DNA from: Lolium rigidum
Taxonomy: Eukaryota; Streptophyta; Magnoliopsida; Poales; Poaceae
DNA length: 64,000 nt
Assembly: GCF_022539505.1 (NCBI RefSeq)
Contig: NC_061513.1
Location: 345,541,617 to 345,605,616 of the forward strand
Direction: 5' to 3'
Of the stretch, positions 36,101 through 47,189 are shown in pieces. Below the pieces are notes generated by a model. That model was not told the DNA's origin. It did not search any database and saw nothing but the letters and a program-made list of their open reading frames with translations. Positions within the stretch are counted from its first letter, which is position 1. Every line of letters begins with the position of its first letter. The position numbers and the translations under genes were made by a program.

Positions 36101-36604
36101 AGGTATTGTCTTTAAATCTGTGGCGGGTGCGTGTGGTTTTGGCGCAAAACGTTGACAAGGATCGCACTTTCGAACTAAGTAGCGTGCATCGGTTGTTGTT
36201 GTTAGCCAATAGAACCCTACTCTGAAGCTTTAGCCACAAGCGCTCTGCTACTGGCATGATGAACACATGTCCCCTCATGTATTTCTCGCAATAGAGCATT
36301 TTCATCAGCAATGGCGATGCACTGTTGAAAGATGCCAGAGATACTTCGCTTGTAAAGGTCACCATCGACTATAGTAAATGCTTTAGACCGCTGTACGATG
36401 CGTCTTGCTTCTACTGGGTCATCTGGAATCTTTGCTCCATTAAGTATGCTAAAAAAGGTTCAGTCCATAATGGTTCGAGGAGAAGAACTTGCTGATTAGA
36501 TCCTTTAATGACATCTTCGTCAACTTTTTGAGGCGTGACCTCTGTATCAGTAATCGATGTTTCCGGAGGTGTCGAAGTTTTCTCTTTAATAGATCTTTGA
36601 GTAA

Positions 36605-36973
36605 TCACTTCATAGAAGACTTTGTCTTGTATAGAAGAGCATGTTTTGAACCGATATTGGCTAAAGCATTGGCTTCCTCATTGCTGGCCCTGCCGATGTG
36701 TTTTAACTCACAACCTTCAAACTTAGCTTTCATTGATTGGTACATCTGCCGATAAGCTATCATGTTGTCGCTAATAGCATCGCATAGATTCATCGACTGC
36801 TGTACTACGAGGTTCGAGTCTCCGTAGATATCCAGACGTGTAGCACCACATGCTTTGGCCATACGCATACCGTGTAATAATGCTTCGTACTCTGCTTCAT
36901 TGTTTGTTGGTAATGAGAAATTCATCCTTAGAACATATCTCATTTTGTCTCCTTGCGGCGAGATTAGCACTAC
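36605..36973 (-). pseudogene. RNase H domain of element F
   Basis: This frame holds NNEAEYEALLHGM (catalytic Glu), IYGDSNLVV (catalytic Asp) and ASNEEANALA. The first catalytic Asp (IYFDGS) is in the upstream frame, from which it is separated by a TGA at about 36971-36973. Confidence 0.75.
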
Positions 36974-38191
36974 TCATGCGCCTGAACTGCGCTTTGATCC
37001 ATCAAAATATATCGTCCATGAACCCGACATGTCGGGTGCCGCTGGGATTTGTGACTGGATCCAATCAACCAGGAAATCGAGGAGGACCTGGGACTTAATT
37101 GTTGTTCGATTAACATAAGAGATATTTTGTTGTGCTAACTCGATAGCCCATTGAGATACTCTGCCTGTTGCTTCCGGATTGGTAAGTATGTTTTTCAATG
37201 GGGCTTCTGAGACGACAACAACTGGATGTTCTGCGAAGTAATGTCGTAATTTCCGTGATGCTCGCCATACTGCATACGCCAGCTTCTGATGGTGAGGATA
37301 TCGTTGCTTTGCGGGTGTGAGTACCTCGCTGAGATAATAAACGAGACGTTGCACACCATGTACTCTCCCTTCTTCTTCTTCGCGTTCAACGACAAGAACA
37401 GAACTGACGACTTGAACAGTGGAAGCTATGTAAAGCAACGGTAAGGCCTTTTCTCCTAGTTTTGCAATGAACCTACTAAGAGCAACCAATCGTCCTGCCA
37501 ATCGTTGCGCCTGCTGTAGGTTTCTGGGTGGATCCATATCAAGAATAGATTTAATATTTAAGAGATTAGCTTCTATCCCTCTTGCTGAAATAAAGTACCC
37601 AAGTACTTGACCTCCCGGTACTCCGAAGAAGCATTTCCTCGGGTTCAACTTGATTTTGTATCTGTCAAGATTATCTAAGGTTTCTCTCAGATCGTCGATG
37701 AGCGTGGTCGCGTTTCTGGTTTTTACGATGATGTCAACGATATAAACCTCGATATTGCGACCAATTTGCTCTCCAAGGCAAGCTTGCATGCACCGTTGAT
37801 AAGTTGTGCCTGCATTTTTTAATCCGAAGGTCATGACGTTGTAACAATAAACGCCATGTGGAGTTATGAATGCGGTTAATTCCTGATCTTCTTTTTTTAG
37901 TTTGATCTGATTGTATCCTGAGTAGGCATCGAGAAAGGAGAGGCGATCGCAGCCTCCCGTTTAGTCGACTATCTGATCTATGCGAGGCAACGTGAAGTGA
38001 TCCTTCGGGCAATGTTTGTTGAGAGTTGTGTAACCGATACACATGCGAAGAACTGTTGTATCTTTTTTCGGCACCATGACCGGGTTGGCTACCCACTCGG
38101 CTTCCTTGAGCTCTCGAATAAAACCAGCTTTTTGGAGCCGATTAAATTCTTCGCCGATAGCTTTTCTTTTTGGTTCTGAAAAACGACGCAA
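36974..38191 (-). pseudogene. Gypsy reverse transcriptase of element F, inactive
   Basis: The fingers and palm are recognised: GFIRELKEAEWVANPVMVPK, CIGYTTLNKHCPKDHFTLPR, MTFGLKNAGTTYQRCM, then the thumb and connection LNPRKCFFGVPGGQVLGYF. Breaks: a stop after PRIDQIVD (about 37961) and frame changes between 37834 and 37961. The catalytic YVDD-type box reads VYIVDIIVK, so the second Asp is lost. The following connection (RLVYYLSEVLTPAKQRYP, NQ/RNase H hinge) is readable. Confidence 0.8.
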
Positions 38192-38329
38192 TGTCTACTG
38201 CACCGGTTTGGCTTTGGGGTCAACATTGACGGTGTGCTCAGCGAGTTCCCTGGAAATACCTGGCATGTCGGATGGTTCCCATGCAAATATTTCCCAGCGC
38301 TCACGGAGGAACTCGATGAGCGCGCCTTC

Positions 38330-38916
38330 CTATGCGGTAGCAAGGTATGCCGATACGTTGACCGTCTTCTTCGGATCAGAGGGGTGCACTTGATGCTTCT
38401 TTGCTTCCTTCGTTACGTAGAATTCGTCAGGTCTAGTGTTTCGATTATCAATAGGTGGTTGAGTATGATCGGTGATTGCATCGATTGCGTTGAGTTCCTC
38501 CCTGACTCCAAATTTCGAAGCGATCTTCTGGAACTCTCCGTCGCAGTTATCAGAACGAGAAAAACTCCAGTGAACGGTTATTGTTGTCCCATTGTTGCCT
38601 GGCATCTTTAACTTCAAATATGCGTAATGAGGGACCACCATAAATTTCGCGAATGCTGCCCTGCCGAGGATGCATGGTACTGCGATTCCCAATCGACTAC
38701 CTCGAACTCGAGCTTCTCTTTTCTGAAATTGCCAGGTGTGACGAAGACAACATCCAGTGAAATTTTACCTAGGGGGTAAGCGGGTCGGGTTGGGATGATG
38801 CCATGGAAACCAGTATCAGATTCTTTCAGCATATCGACTGATAATCCCATTGCCTTCATCGTGCTTGCGAACAAAAGATTCAGGCCGCTTCCTCCATCCA
38901 CAAACACTTTGCTCAT
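38330..38916 (-). pseudogene. Aspartic protease of element F, frameshifted
   Basis: KVFVDGGSGLNLLFAS (about 38912-38866) is the active-site segment in the Tat form (D-G-G-S), followed by FHGIIPTRPAYPLG. After about 38690 the frame shifts, and CILGRAAFAKFMVVPHYAYL (the LGR motif) continues to 38330. Confidence 0.75.
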
Positions 38917-39009
38917 GCTGTATCCTCCAATCTGTGCTTCAAGAACTAGGGCAGCGTGACCATGCCTAGGAACGGCTGTCGGATGGTCCGCTCTACTGAA
39001 TAGGACGCT

Positions 39010-39570
39010 TTAATTGGACCAATCAATGTAATTGGGTACTGCTGCCATAGCTACCTCTGCGAATTTTATTTCCCGCGAAAACTTTTTGGCTTCTCTCTTC
39101 GAAAAGCTGGTCTTATGGATCATGTTCAACTGACCTCGAGAAGCAGGATAGACTTCGGTTGGTACATAAATATCTTCACCCGGTGTATACTGCTGCGGGT
39201 AGCTGTAAGCTAGTGTTCTTTCTTTTGCCACACGGGCTTTTGCTTCCGATTCAGATCTTATCTCCTCACAGAACTTCTGAATGTCAAGGAACTGCCGACA
39301 ATCTTTAAGTAGATGAGTGGATTTCTCGATGTTACTCTTTGGGTCAACATAGGAGTGCAGATAACACGGCTCATCAAGTTGCTCCATAGCCGATAAATAA
39401 GGTGAACGGCCGCGGTTTTGACTTGGCTGCGTGTTGTAGTATCCCTTCTCACACTGTCGACGGCGACCTGTGGCTTGTTCTTCTTCTTCACGATGTATGT
39501 CCGTTCGCCTCTTCTGTTGCTCCTCTCTGCTATTAAAGCGACTCCTGCTTTCATTGCTGCTTCTAGGCAA
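39010..39570 (-). pseudogene. Gag C-terminal remnant of element F
   Basis: A 186-codon frame with CYLHSYVDPKSNIEKSTHLL and DCRQFLDIQKFCEEI, typical of the C-terminal third of Tat-lineage gag. Only about 320 bp separate it from the primer-binding site, so the capsid-forming N-terminal part is deleted. Confidence 0.7.
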
Positions 39571-39871
39571 TCCTTCTGAAGATGTTGGTGGAATAATGGT
39601 TTCTGGAGCCGAAGTTCTTAGGCTTGACGCATTTGAACTGGGAAGTCGGAGAAATCCTTCAGAATCGATGATGAAGTGGACGCCTACGAAGGTTGTATCA
39701 ATAAAGCCGCGCAGTTCCGAAGAGATCGGTCGCGAGGCCTCCGTGCATGGTGCGTATTCGAAAGAACCGCAACGTATTGAGTTTTTTTGGACTTGAAGGT
39801 GTTGGCGAGGTCAGCACAAACGCTGTTGATGTGACTGGAGCTGCCGATGACATGCCTTGTGCCGAAAGTCT

Positions 39872-39890
39872 TCCCACAGACGGCGCCAAT
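39872..39890 (-). other. Primer-binding-site region of element F
   Basis: The minus strand reads attggcgccgtctgtggga directly after the LTR end, a form common in Tat-lineage elements. I do not assign the tRNA. Confidence 0.6.
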
Positions 39891-40429
39891 TGTCGAGGGT
39901 GCTCCTCGGCAATACCCACCTTGAGGGGCTTTTAGGGTTGATGAAATCCTGCAGGCTGACATGAGACATCGGATACCAAACAAACGGGGAGAGAGATTTA
40001 CCCAGGTTAGGGCCCTCGATGAGGTAAAACCCATACTTCCTGCTTTTCCGACTTGATTATTGTGAATATCGGGTTACAATGGGGTAGCCGAAGGCTTCGA
40101 CTAAGGACTCGACGGAAATCTAGGGTTGTGTATGACCTGACTCTCTACTTACGGTGATTATGGCTAGATTGATTGTGTGTCCCTCGGCAGACCCTCTCCT
40201 GGCCCTTATATTGGGAGCCAGGTCTCAAGAGTTCTGTCCGGGTTCGACTAGATTACAAAGAGTTATATATCTAAAATTTCCTTGTTTCTTCGTCTTCTTG
40301 CCTTGTTCGTCAAGCTTCCTTGGAACTAACATAATGGCCCACCTTGGTTGGTAGACGATCTTCATGGGCCCCTGGTTGTGCCGTAAGAGGTAGCGCAATA
40401 CTAGTTACTCGAAGGTAATGCCCACATCA
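39891..40429 (-). repeat. 5' LTR of element F (539 bp)
   Basis: Pairs with 21019-21554. Right flank is the TSD catgg. Confidence 0.9.
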
Positions 40430-40434
40430 CATGG

Positions 40435-40740
40435 GAGCTATGAGCATCGTGGCTGCTTCCAGAACCATTTCTGACGCTGCACTACTCTACTCATCATGCT
40501 CAGGTTCAACAACCTTATCGACTTCCATTGTCCTCCCACTCAAATATTTCGTGAAAAACAATTTCTTGGAAATAAGCAAGAAACATCGATAAACACTTTT
40601 GTCTTTGACTTCATAGTGGAAAGAATTCCCAATTTGTTCTCTGGGATAACCAACAAAGACATTCATCCGATTTTGGTTGTAAACTCATTTACTTATGCTA
40701 CGCATACCAAAATTTAAGAAAGGACTGTTAGGGTTTATAC
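40435..40740 (-). pseudogene. Copia integrase C-terminal remnant of element G
   Basis: Minus-strand reading with stops recalls the Copia integrase end (a 'GY..F.NP....F.SRN..FLE' type stretch around 40520-40660: CFLLISKKLFFTKYLSG). Strongly decayed. F inserted just downstream, between integrase and reverse transcriptase. Confidence 0.45.
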
Positions 40741-41260
40741 CCATGCCATAACTCTTCTGGTGTCATTTCAACGGATTATAATGATGCTCTATTTAGTGTA
40801 AAAGCGGTAGTCTCTAAAGCATACTCAAAAAAATATAATGGCATCATTTTATTTTACCTCATCATTAATCCAACAAGGTTTGGATACGTCTCTTGAATAG
40901 TCCGTCTAACTATGGTGTTACGAGAAACGTGAGTTGTGGAACAATTTCGTAACTCTCTTAGATGTTCGCTAAAACTCGTAATTCAAATATTTCCACCATG
41001 ATCCAATCATAGATATTTGACTTTTCTATTACGATGATTTCCACTTCATGCTGAAATTTATTTGAATCTCTTCAAAATGTTTCATACCTTTTCCTCATTA
41101 AATAAATATATCCATATATATACACTCAATTCATTGTTGGAAGTTTTCATGAAGTAGAAGAATCTTCCGCACACAACTATGCCCAATGAACCATATACAT
41201 CATCATGTATGCTTCCACTAAGCTAGTTTCCCATTCAACTCTTGGCCTGTGAATGGTGTT

Positions 41261-41440
41261 TTAGTCAACCTCTTTTAGAAAAGATTTGCAAGTGCCAAAT
41301 GGTTCAAAAATCAAATGACTCCAAAATCCGTTTGCGCGGAGTTTCTTCATGCGTTCCTTTCTAACATGATATAAATGGTGGTTCCACAAATAAGTGGAAT
41401 TCAAATCATTTGCCTTATGGCATTTTAGCGTCAGTGTTAT
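41261..41440 (-). pseudogene. Copia pre-integrase domain remnant of element G
   Basis: The minus strand reads TYLWNHHLYHVRKERMKKL then TCKSFLKE, a decayed version of the gag_pre-integrase zinc finger (usually WH.RLGH...R...L...C..C). One Cys and the LGH core are changed. Confidence 0.6.
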
Positions 41441-43707
41441 GCATGTGTGTTTCACCATTAAGATTTATAATAACTTATCCATCGTACATGGAGTATGGAC
41501 ATAATTTAAACAACTCATTCTTTTCATTTGATCAGAGAAAAATAACAATTATTAAGTTCTTAATTTATTATAATTCAGAAGGGCTAGGTAGAATGCCAAC
41601 GACGAACATAATAACACTTTATTTTGTTCTAGGCGTGCATTATTACCACATTCCTTGCAGTCACTTAGGCTATTGTATTCTTGTATTGCGTTGTGTTGTA
41701 TGACATTTCATACCAACCAATATGGTACAAATACCCAAGAATTCCATTGTGTGACCAATCAAAGAATACATTCATAATATGTATATCATCTATATACACC
41801 TGAGCTAGACTTTCTAGTCTTTTCTTTCTTTCTGCTAAAATCTATTTGTAGTTTCTCTTTCGACTTTTCTCATATTTCAAAAAACACTTCAACATTAATA
41901 TCTTCTAGGCTTGTTGGTCAAATAACAATAACCTTGAGGTTCGTACTTTGAAGTTGATCATCACATGACAAGTGTTCCAGATTTCACTATTAGTAACCTT
42001 ATAATGTGATGAAAAATTTCACTCATAATTTTATCCATCAAATCATGACAACTTCATGATGAAGCTATTATGGCTCATATGGATATGCGAATAACGTTAA
42101 TGCTCAACTAGTTGGAGGATCAGGACACCTAGCGTCTTCAACCTTCGTACATTCCCATAAAACTTATGAGTGTATGTAGTCTCACTAAATTATATTCTAT
42201 CATCTTGTAATAAGGTCTTAGATATCACATATATCTCACACCTTGCTTATTTCTGAAAACAAACTTTTCAGCTCCTTAGTTTTCAAAAGGATTTGAACAT
42301 CAAGTTTCACGGAGACAAGATAATGTTAGATACTAATTGAATCCATTACTCTTCGAAACAGAAATTTAAGGATTACCAAAAGTTTGCAAAAGGACTTAAT
42401 CATTTCTTGATTCTTTAACAATACGGTACTAGTCTCAATTACGATATTAACAGTATTTCTATCTCAATTACAAGACTAGCGCAAAGTAGAAAATGGATGC
42501 CAATTCTACGAAATTTAATTCAAATACAATTCAGACTATGTTCAGGATAACTTGAGTTTACTATTAATTCTTAAATTACTTAGGTGAACTTCCACTCAAA
42601 ACAACATCCCTCGCGTTCCCTTAGTGATTACATGAACCAAATCCACACCAAGTCCAATCATCACGAGAGATGATGTAGCTTCAATGGCGAACATCGACAT
42701 GTTCATCATATCTTCTATATGATTCATGCTTAACCTTTCGGTTTGCCGTGTTCCGAGGTCATGTATGTATATGCTAGGCTCGTCAAGTTAAACCTTAGTT
42801 TCCGCATGTGCAAATCTGTCTTGCACCCGTTGTATGCACACGTTGAGTCTATCACACCCGATCATCACGTGATGCTTCAAAACAACGAGTCTTAGCAACG
42901 GTGCTAACTAAGGACAAACACTTTATTATCTTGATTTTTAGTGAGAGGGATCATCTTATAATTCTACGGTCGCGATCTAAGCAATACAAAATGCATAAAA
43001 AGAATTAGCATCACATGCAATTCATAATGTGATATGATATGGCCCTTTTATCTCGCGCCTTTGATCTTCATCTCCAAAGCACGGGCATGATCTCCATCAT
43101 CAACGGGCACGATCTTCATCATCGTCAGCGGGACATCAAGGTCCATGGCGCCATCTTCATGGTTGTCCACCACTTGTAGTAACTATTACAACTACTTTCA
43201 AATAAAACTACTACATGATGAATCGATATGAAATTAAGATAACCATAAGGTTCCTGCCGGTTGCCACAACACAATAAGGATTATCTCATACATCAAATAT
43301 ATTCATAATCACATCATGGCCATATCACATCACCAAACCCTGCAAAAATAAGTTAGACGCCTCTAATTTTGTTTGCATATTTTATGTGGCTTAGGGTTTT
43401 CAAGTAAGATCCGATCTACCTACGAACATGAACCACCACGCTGATACAAGTGTTGTCAATTGCAAATTGTAAATTGGATCTTAACTATGCTGAGAGAAAC
43501 TGACACCCGCAAATCCACTTATGCAATACAAGTTGCATGTCGAGAGTGGAGCAAGTATCATGAACGCGGTCATGTAACGTTAGCTCGGGCTGCTTCATCC
43601 CATCACGCCGTAAGATGCAAAATACACAATAAGAAAACGACAACAAAAGCATCAACGCCCACAAAACCATTCTGTTCTACTTGTGCAACCAATCTATGCA
43701 TAGACAT
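41441..43707 (-). other. Decayed gag region of Copia element G
   Basis: About 2.3 kb AT-rich sequence between the pre-integrase remnant and the primer-binding site. By position it should be gag and the leader. No open frame survives that I can recognise. Confidence 0.5.
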
Positions 43708-43720
43708 GACTCTGATACCA
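43708..43720 (-). other. Primer-binding site of element G (tRNA-iMet)
   Basis: The minus strand reads tggtatcagagtc one base after the LTR end ccctaca. This matches the complement of initiator tRNA-Met 3' end used by Copia elements. Confidence 0.85.
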
Positions 43721-43721
43721 C

Positions 43722-45156
43722 TGTAGGGAGTCGTAGCATAGAAAACAAAAAATTTCCTACCACAAGAACAAATAACAAGCCAAGATCTAATCTAGTAGAT
43801 GGTAGCAACGAGGTGAAGATCAACATACCCTCGAAGATCGCTAAGCGTTAACGAGATAAATCTCATGGTTGATGTAGTCGATCACTTGCCGCTTTCAAAA
43901 GCGCGTAGAAGATCTTGACGGTGCCACAATCGGGCAACACCTCTGCACTTGATCACACGTACGGTGTCGATGAAGACGTCCTCCCCTATTCCAGCTGGAA
44001 GCGGATGTAGTAGATCCTCCTCGAAATTCCGCCAGCACGACGGCATGGTGACGGTGGTGTTGGAGATCTCCGACAGGGCTTCACCGTAAGCAGTGCGAGA
44101 GAGAGAGAGAGAGAAAGGGAGGAGGGAGTAGCTAAGGTTTGGGAGAGGGGGGCAGTTGGGGCGCCGGCCATGGGTGCCCTTGGTGGTGCGGCTGGCTTCG
44201 TGTGTCCTACCCCCTGCCCTCTCCTCCTCTATATATAGGTGGAAAACCTAGGGTCCCCCCCCCCAAACCACTTTGTAGTCCAACTCCCAAACTTACCAAA
44301 ATTGGAAACCTAGAGGGAAAGGGATTTCTCCCTTTCCTTTCTTCTTTGGCAGACCAACATGGTGGAGTCCACCATGGACTCCACCTTCCCACTTGGTGGG
44401 TTTGCTAGGGTTGGTGGACTCCACCCGCCATAGTGAATTGTTTCGGATGATTCTAGAACCTTCCGGAACCTTCCATAAATTCACCGTACCATTACCAAAC
44501 TTGGAATGTGACTTTCCATATGAATCTAATTCTCCAGACCATTCCGGAACTCCTCGTGATGTCCTGGATCCCATCCGAGACTCCAAACAATATTCGAACT
44601 TCATTCCATATTCCATATCTACTTAAAACAACATCGAACCTTAAGTGTGTCACCCTACGGTTCGTGAACTATGCGGAACATGATCGAGACACTTCTCGGA
44701 TCAATAACCAATAGCGGGACCTGGAGATTCATAATGGCTCCCACATATTCAATGATGACTTCATGATCGAATGAACCATTGACAGACGATACCGATTCCC
44801 TTTGTCGCGTTATATTTTACTTATCCGAAGTTTGATTGTCGGTATCTCTATACCTAGTTAAACCTCGTTACCGATAAGTACTCTTTACTCGTACCGTGAT
44901 ATATATGACATCCCTTGTGAGCCAGTCACATGCTTGCAAGCTAACTGGATGACATTCCACCGAGAGGGCCCAGAGTATATTTATCCATCATTTGGATGGA
45001 CAAATCCCACTATTGATCCACGTGCTTCAACCTATACTTTCCGAACAATTAATGTCACCTTTATAATAACCCATTTATGTAGTGTTTGGTGTCATCAAAG
45101 AATCCATCAGTGTAGGTGATTAACATGATCTCATGGTCGAAGGATTAGGTTACTAT
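43722..45156 (-). repeat. 5' LTR of element G, first part
   Basis: Starts tgtagggag (LTR end in reverse). It is interrupted at 45156 by E. The rest is at 52187-52540, giving about 1789 bp in total, as expected for Angela/BARE LTRs. Confidence 0.85.
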
Positions 45157-45371
45157 TGTTATCACCAGATTTTGGCTAAATCAGGAGGTAGGCCGCGATC
45201 AAGATGGGCTTGGAAGATTACACATTGAAGATCTATGAAGCGGCCTTGCACGGAGAAGTTGGGCTAGTTTGCCTGTGTATCTTTAATTATAGCGATCGTA
45301 TCTAGATTAAAAGTTAGGGTTTATCTCGCGCACGGTTTAGTGCACGCCCACATTAGAAAGTCCACTTGGAC

Positions 45372-45379
45372 TATAAATA
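45372..45379 (+). promoter_or_regulatory. TATA box of the E LTR
   Basis: TATAAATA in gactataaatatg. The same site is present in the 3' LTR (about 51222). It places the start of transcription near 45400, so the hairpins fall in the RNA leader. Confidence 0.6.
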
Positions 45380-45490
45380 TGTATCTAGGGTTTATGGAAT
45401 AAACAACAACTCACGTTCAACCCCAAACAAACCAATCTCGGCGCATCGCCAACTCCTTCGTCTCGAGGGTTTTCTATCGGGTAGCGACAT

Positions 45491-45523
45491 GCTGCCTAGA
45501 TCGCATCTTGCGATCTAGGCAGC
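45491..45523 (+). repeat. Hairpin 1 of the E LTR leader
   Basis: Perfect 15-bp arms gctgcctagatcgca / tgcgatctaggcagc around a 3-nt loop tct. Identical at 51342-51374. Confidence 0.8.
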
Positions 45524-45543
45524 CTAAGCCCACGTTGTTCATG

Positions 45544-45581
45544 CGTTGCTCGTCTTGAAGCGCTTTTGATGGCGAGCAACG
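45544..45581 (+). repeat. Hairpin 2 of the E LTR leader
   Basis: 9-bp arms cgttgctcg / cgagcaacg with a 20-nt loop. Confidence 0.65.
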
Positions 45582-45658
45582 TAGTTATCATAGATGTGTT
45601 AGGGTTAGCATTGTTCTTCGTTTAAGCATGCTTACGTAGTGCAACCCTTGCATATCTA

Positions 45659-45693
45659 GCCGCCCTCACACCTATCTCGGGTGTGGGGGCGGC
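45659..45693 (+). repeat. Hairpin 3 of the E LTR leader
   Basis: Arms gccgccc-t-cacacc / ggtgtg-g-gggcggc, loop tatctcg. Copies at 51511-51545 and, with a compensatory pair change, in D at 7382-7416. Confidence 0.75.
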
Positions 45694-46331
45694 ACCCGCT
45701 TGATCATCATTCGAGTAGATCTGATCCGTTACGATTGCTCCTTGTTTTACAAGGATTAGTTTAATATCTGCAATAGTTAGGCCTTACAAAGGGGGAGGAT
45801 CCGGTGGCACGTAGGGTGGCGTTCGCAAGTCCTAAACGAGGATGTTCCGAGGATCAACTTCATGTTGGTTTTTAGGCCTTGTTTAGGATCGGCTTACGAG
45901 CACCGTGCGTGGCCGCGAGGCCCAATCTGGAGTAGGATGATCCGATTATGCGGTGAAAACCCTAAATCGTCGTAGATCTCATTAGCTTTATCTTGATCAA
46001 GCAGGACCACCAAGTATTCGTGCACCCCGTACGAATCATGGGTGGATCGGCTCTTTGAGCCGATTCACGGGATAACCTCGAGCCGATCGAGGCTCGTATT
46101 TAATGTTTACATGTATGCCCTGCAGGGAAACTAAGCGAGGCATCCCCATCACCTTCCCGACCAGGTATAGGTCAGGTGGCACGCCCTTGCACTTCGCATC
46201 GCCGCGTGTGACCGAGAAGAGCATTGCGGGCCGTCGCTCGGAGGGGTCTCGGCCGGCCGCGGCTCTAGGCTCTTCCCGGCTCTACGGTGTTGACAAGGCC
46301 GCTGCCCGCCGGTGGGTTTTGGCGGTCAACA

Positions 46332-46353
46332 CATTACGGCACGCTCGGTGGGA
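46332..46353 (+). other. Primer-binding-site region of element E
   Basis: The internal region opens with cattacggcacgctcggtggg. D has cattctggcacgcccggtgg at the same place, so E carries changes at this site. The tRNA is not assigned. Confidence 0.5.
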
Positions 46354-46395
46354 CAAACGTCTACATCAACCACATCGCCATCTACATCCGAGATG

Positions 46396-46900
46396 GCGGA
46401 CGGCACGCCGGTCACCTACGAGGAGCTGCTCGACGAGCTCAAGAAGCAATACAACGAGATCAAGGCCACCCTCGAAGCCGACCTCATCGGCTCTTTCGGA
46501 GAACCCGTTCCCATGGCATCGGATGGAAGGGATTCTCACCGCAAGGTGCACTCGATGGGATAGACCTCTGCGCCCGTCGGAGGAACGCACCGAGGGGACT
46601 GCGGCGGAGATCAACTACTTGGTGGCTCACTCGCTACATCGCCACTACGAAAACTTGGTCAACGTGTTGGAGCGTGTCGCTCGCGCGTAATCCGAGGAGA
46701 TCATGAGCCACCGGTACTCGCCGTCAGGACCAGCTCTCGGGACTCATCAAGGAGAGTTGCCATTCCAGTCCCGTCCACCAAGCAGAGGAAAGCCGATGGC
46801 GAGACATCGGCTGATGCGAACGCGTTGCTCGTCCTCCCGACGGAGCCTAGTGCCCCAGATTTACACGAGGGGTATTACGATACCTTCATGAGAGGGCTTT
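46396..46900 (+). pseudogene. Gag N-terminal remnant of element E
   Basis: The ATG at 46396 gives MADGTPVTYEELLDELKKQY, homologous to D. A stop at about 46561 and frame changes (EERTEGTAAEINYLVAHSL, SHRYSPSGPALGTHQGEL) follow. The central and C-terminal gag and all of pol are absent. Confidence 0.65.
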
Positions 46901-47189
46901 GACCCAGCAAGTTGGCTAAGATTATGTTCACCACACGGTCTGCTTGGGTCCAACGGCGATCTAACGAACAGCGACCACATCGGCTACACGAATCCCAACA
47001 GAGCCGACGTACGAGTACAGTGCCTTGGCGTAATGCAAAGCCGATAGCTGTAGTTACCAGACAGATTCGGCTCGGGGGAGGCATATGGTCACCACACCAG
47101 ACAGATGGTAAATGTTAGCCGGTGGAAAATCGGCCAGTAAAAAAAAAAGAGAGTCAAAACGTGGCAAAACATCATCTGTCTATGAAGGC

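Larger units (their letters stand above)
21019..40429 (-). mobile_element. Element F: Tat-lineage Gypsy retrotransposon with antisense gene, host of H and I
   Basis: LTRs at 21019-21554 and 39891-40429 are flanked by a perfect 5-bp TSD catgg (21014-21018 and 40430-40434). On the minus strand the order is primer-binding site, gag remnant, protease, reverse transcriptase, RNase H, integrase, then a long region holding a gene on the opposite strand, then a purine tract. This order and the antisense gene identify the Tat lineage of Ty3/gypsy. Without H, I and their TSD copies F is about 10.9 kb. The LTRs differ at roughly a dozen places in the first 170 bp, so it is not a recent insertion. Several coding breaks make it inactive. 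Confidence 0.9.
45157..46331 (+). repeat. 5' LTR of element E (1175 bp)
   Basis: Contains a TATA box at 45372-45379 and three hairpins downstream (45491-45523, 45544-45581, 45659-45693). Confidence 0.9.

Noticed and set aside
44058..44070. TGTTGGAGATCT as the left boundary of a Copia LTR
   Set aside because: It looks like an LTR terminus, but the primer-binding site and the ccctaca end place the true border at 43722. The resemblance is internal to the LTR.
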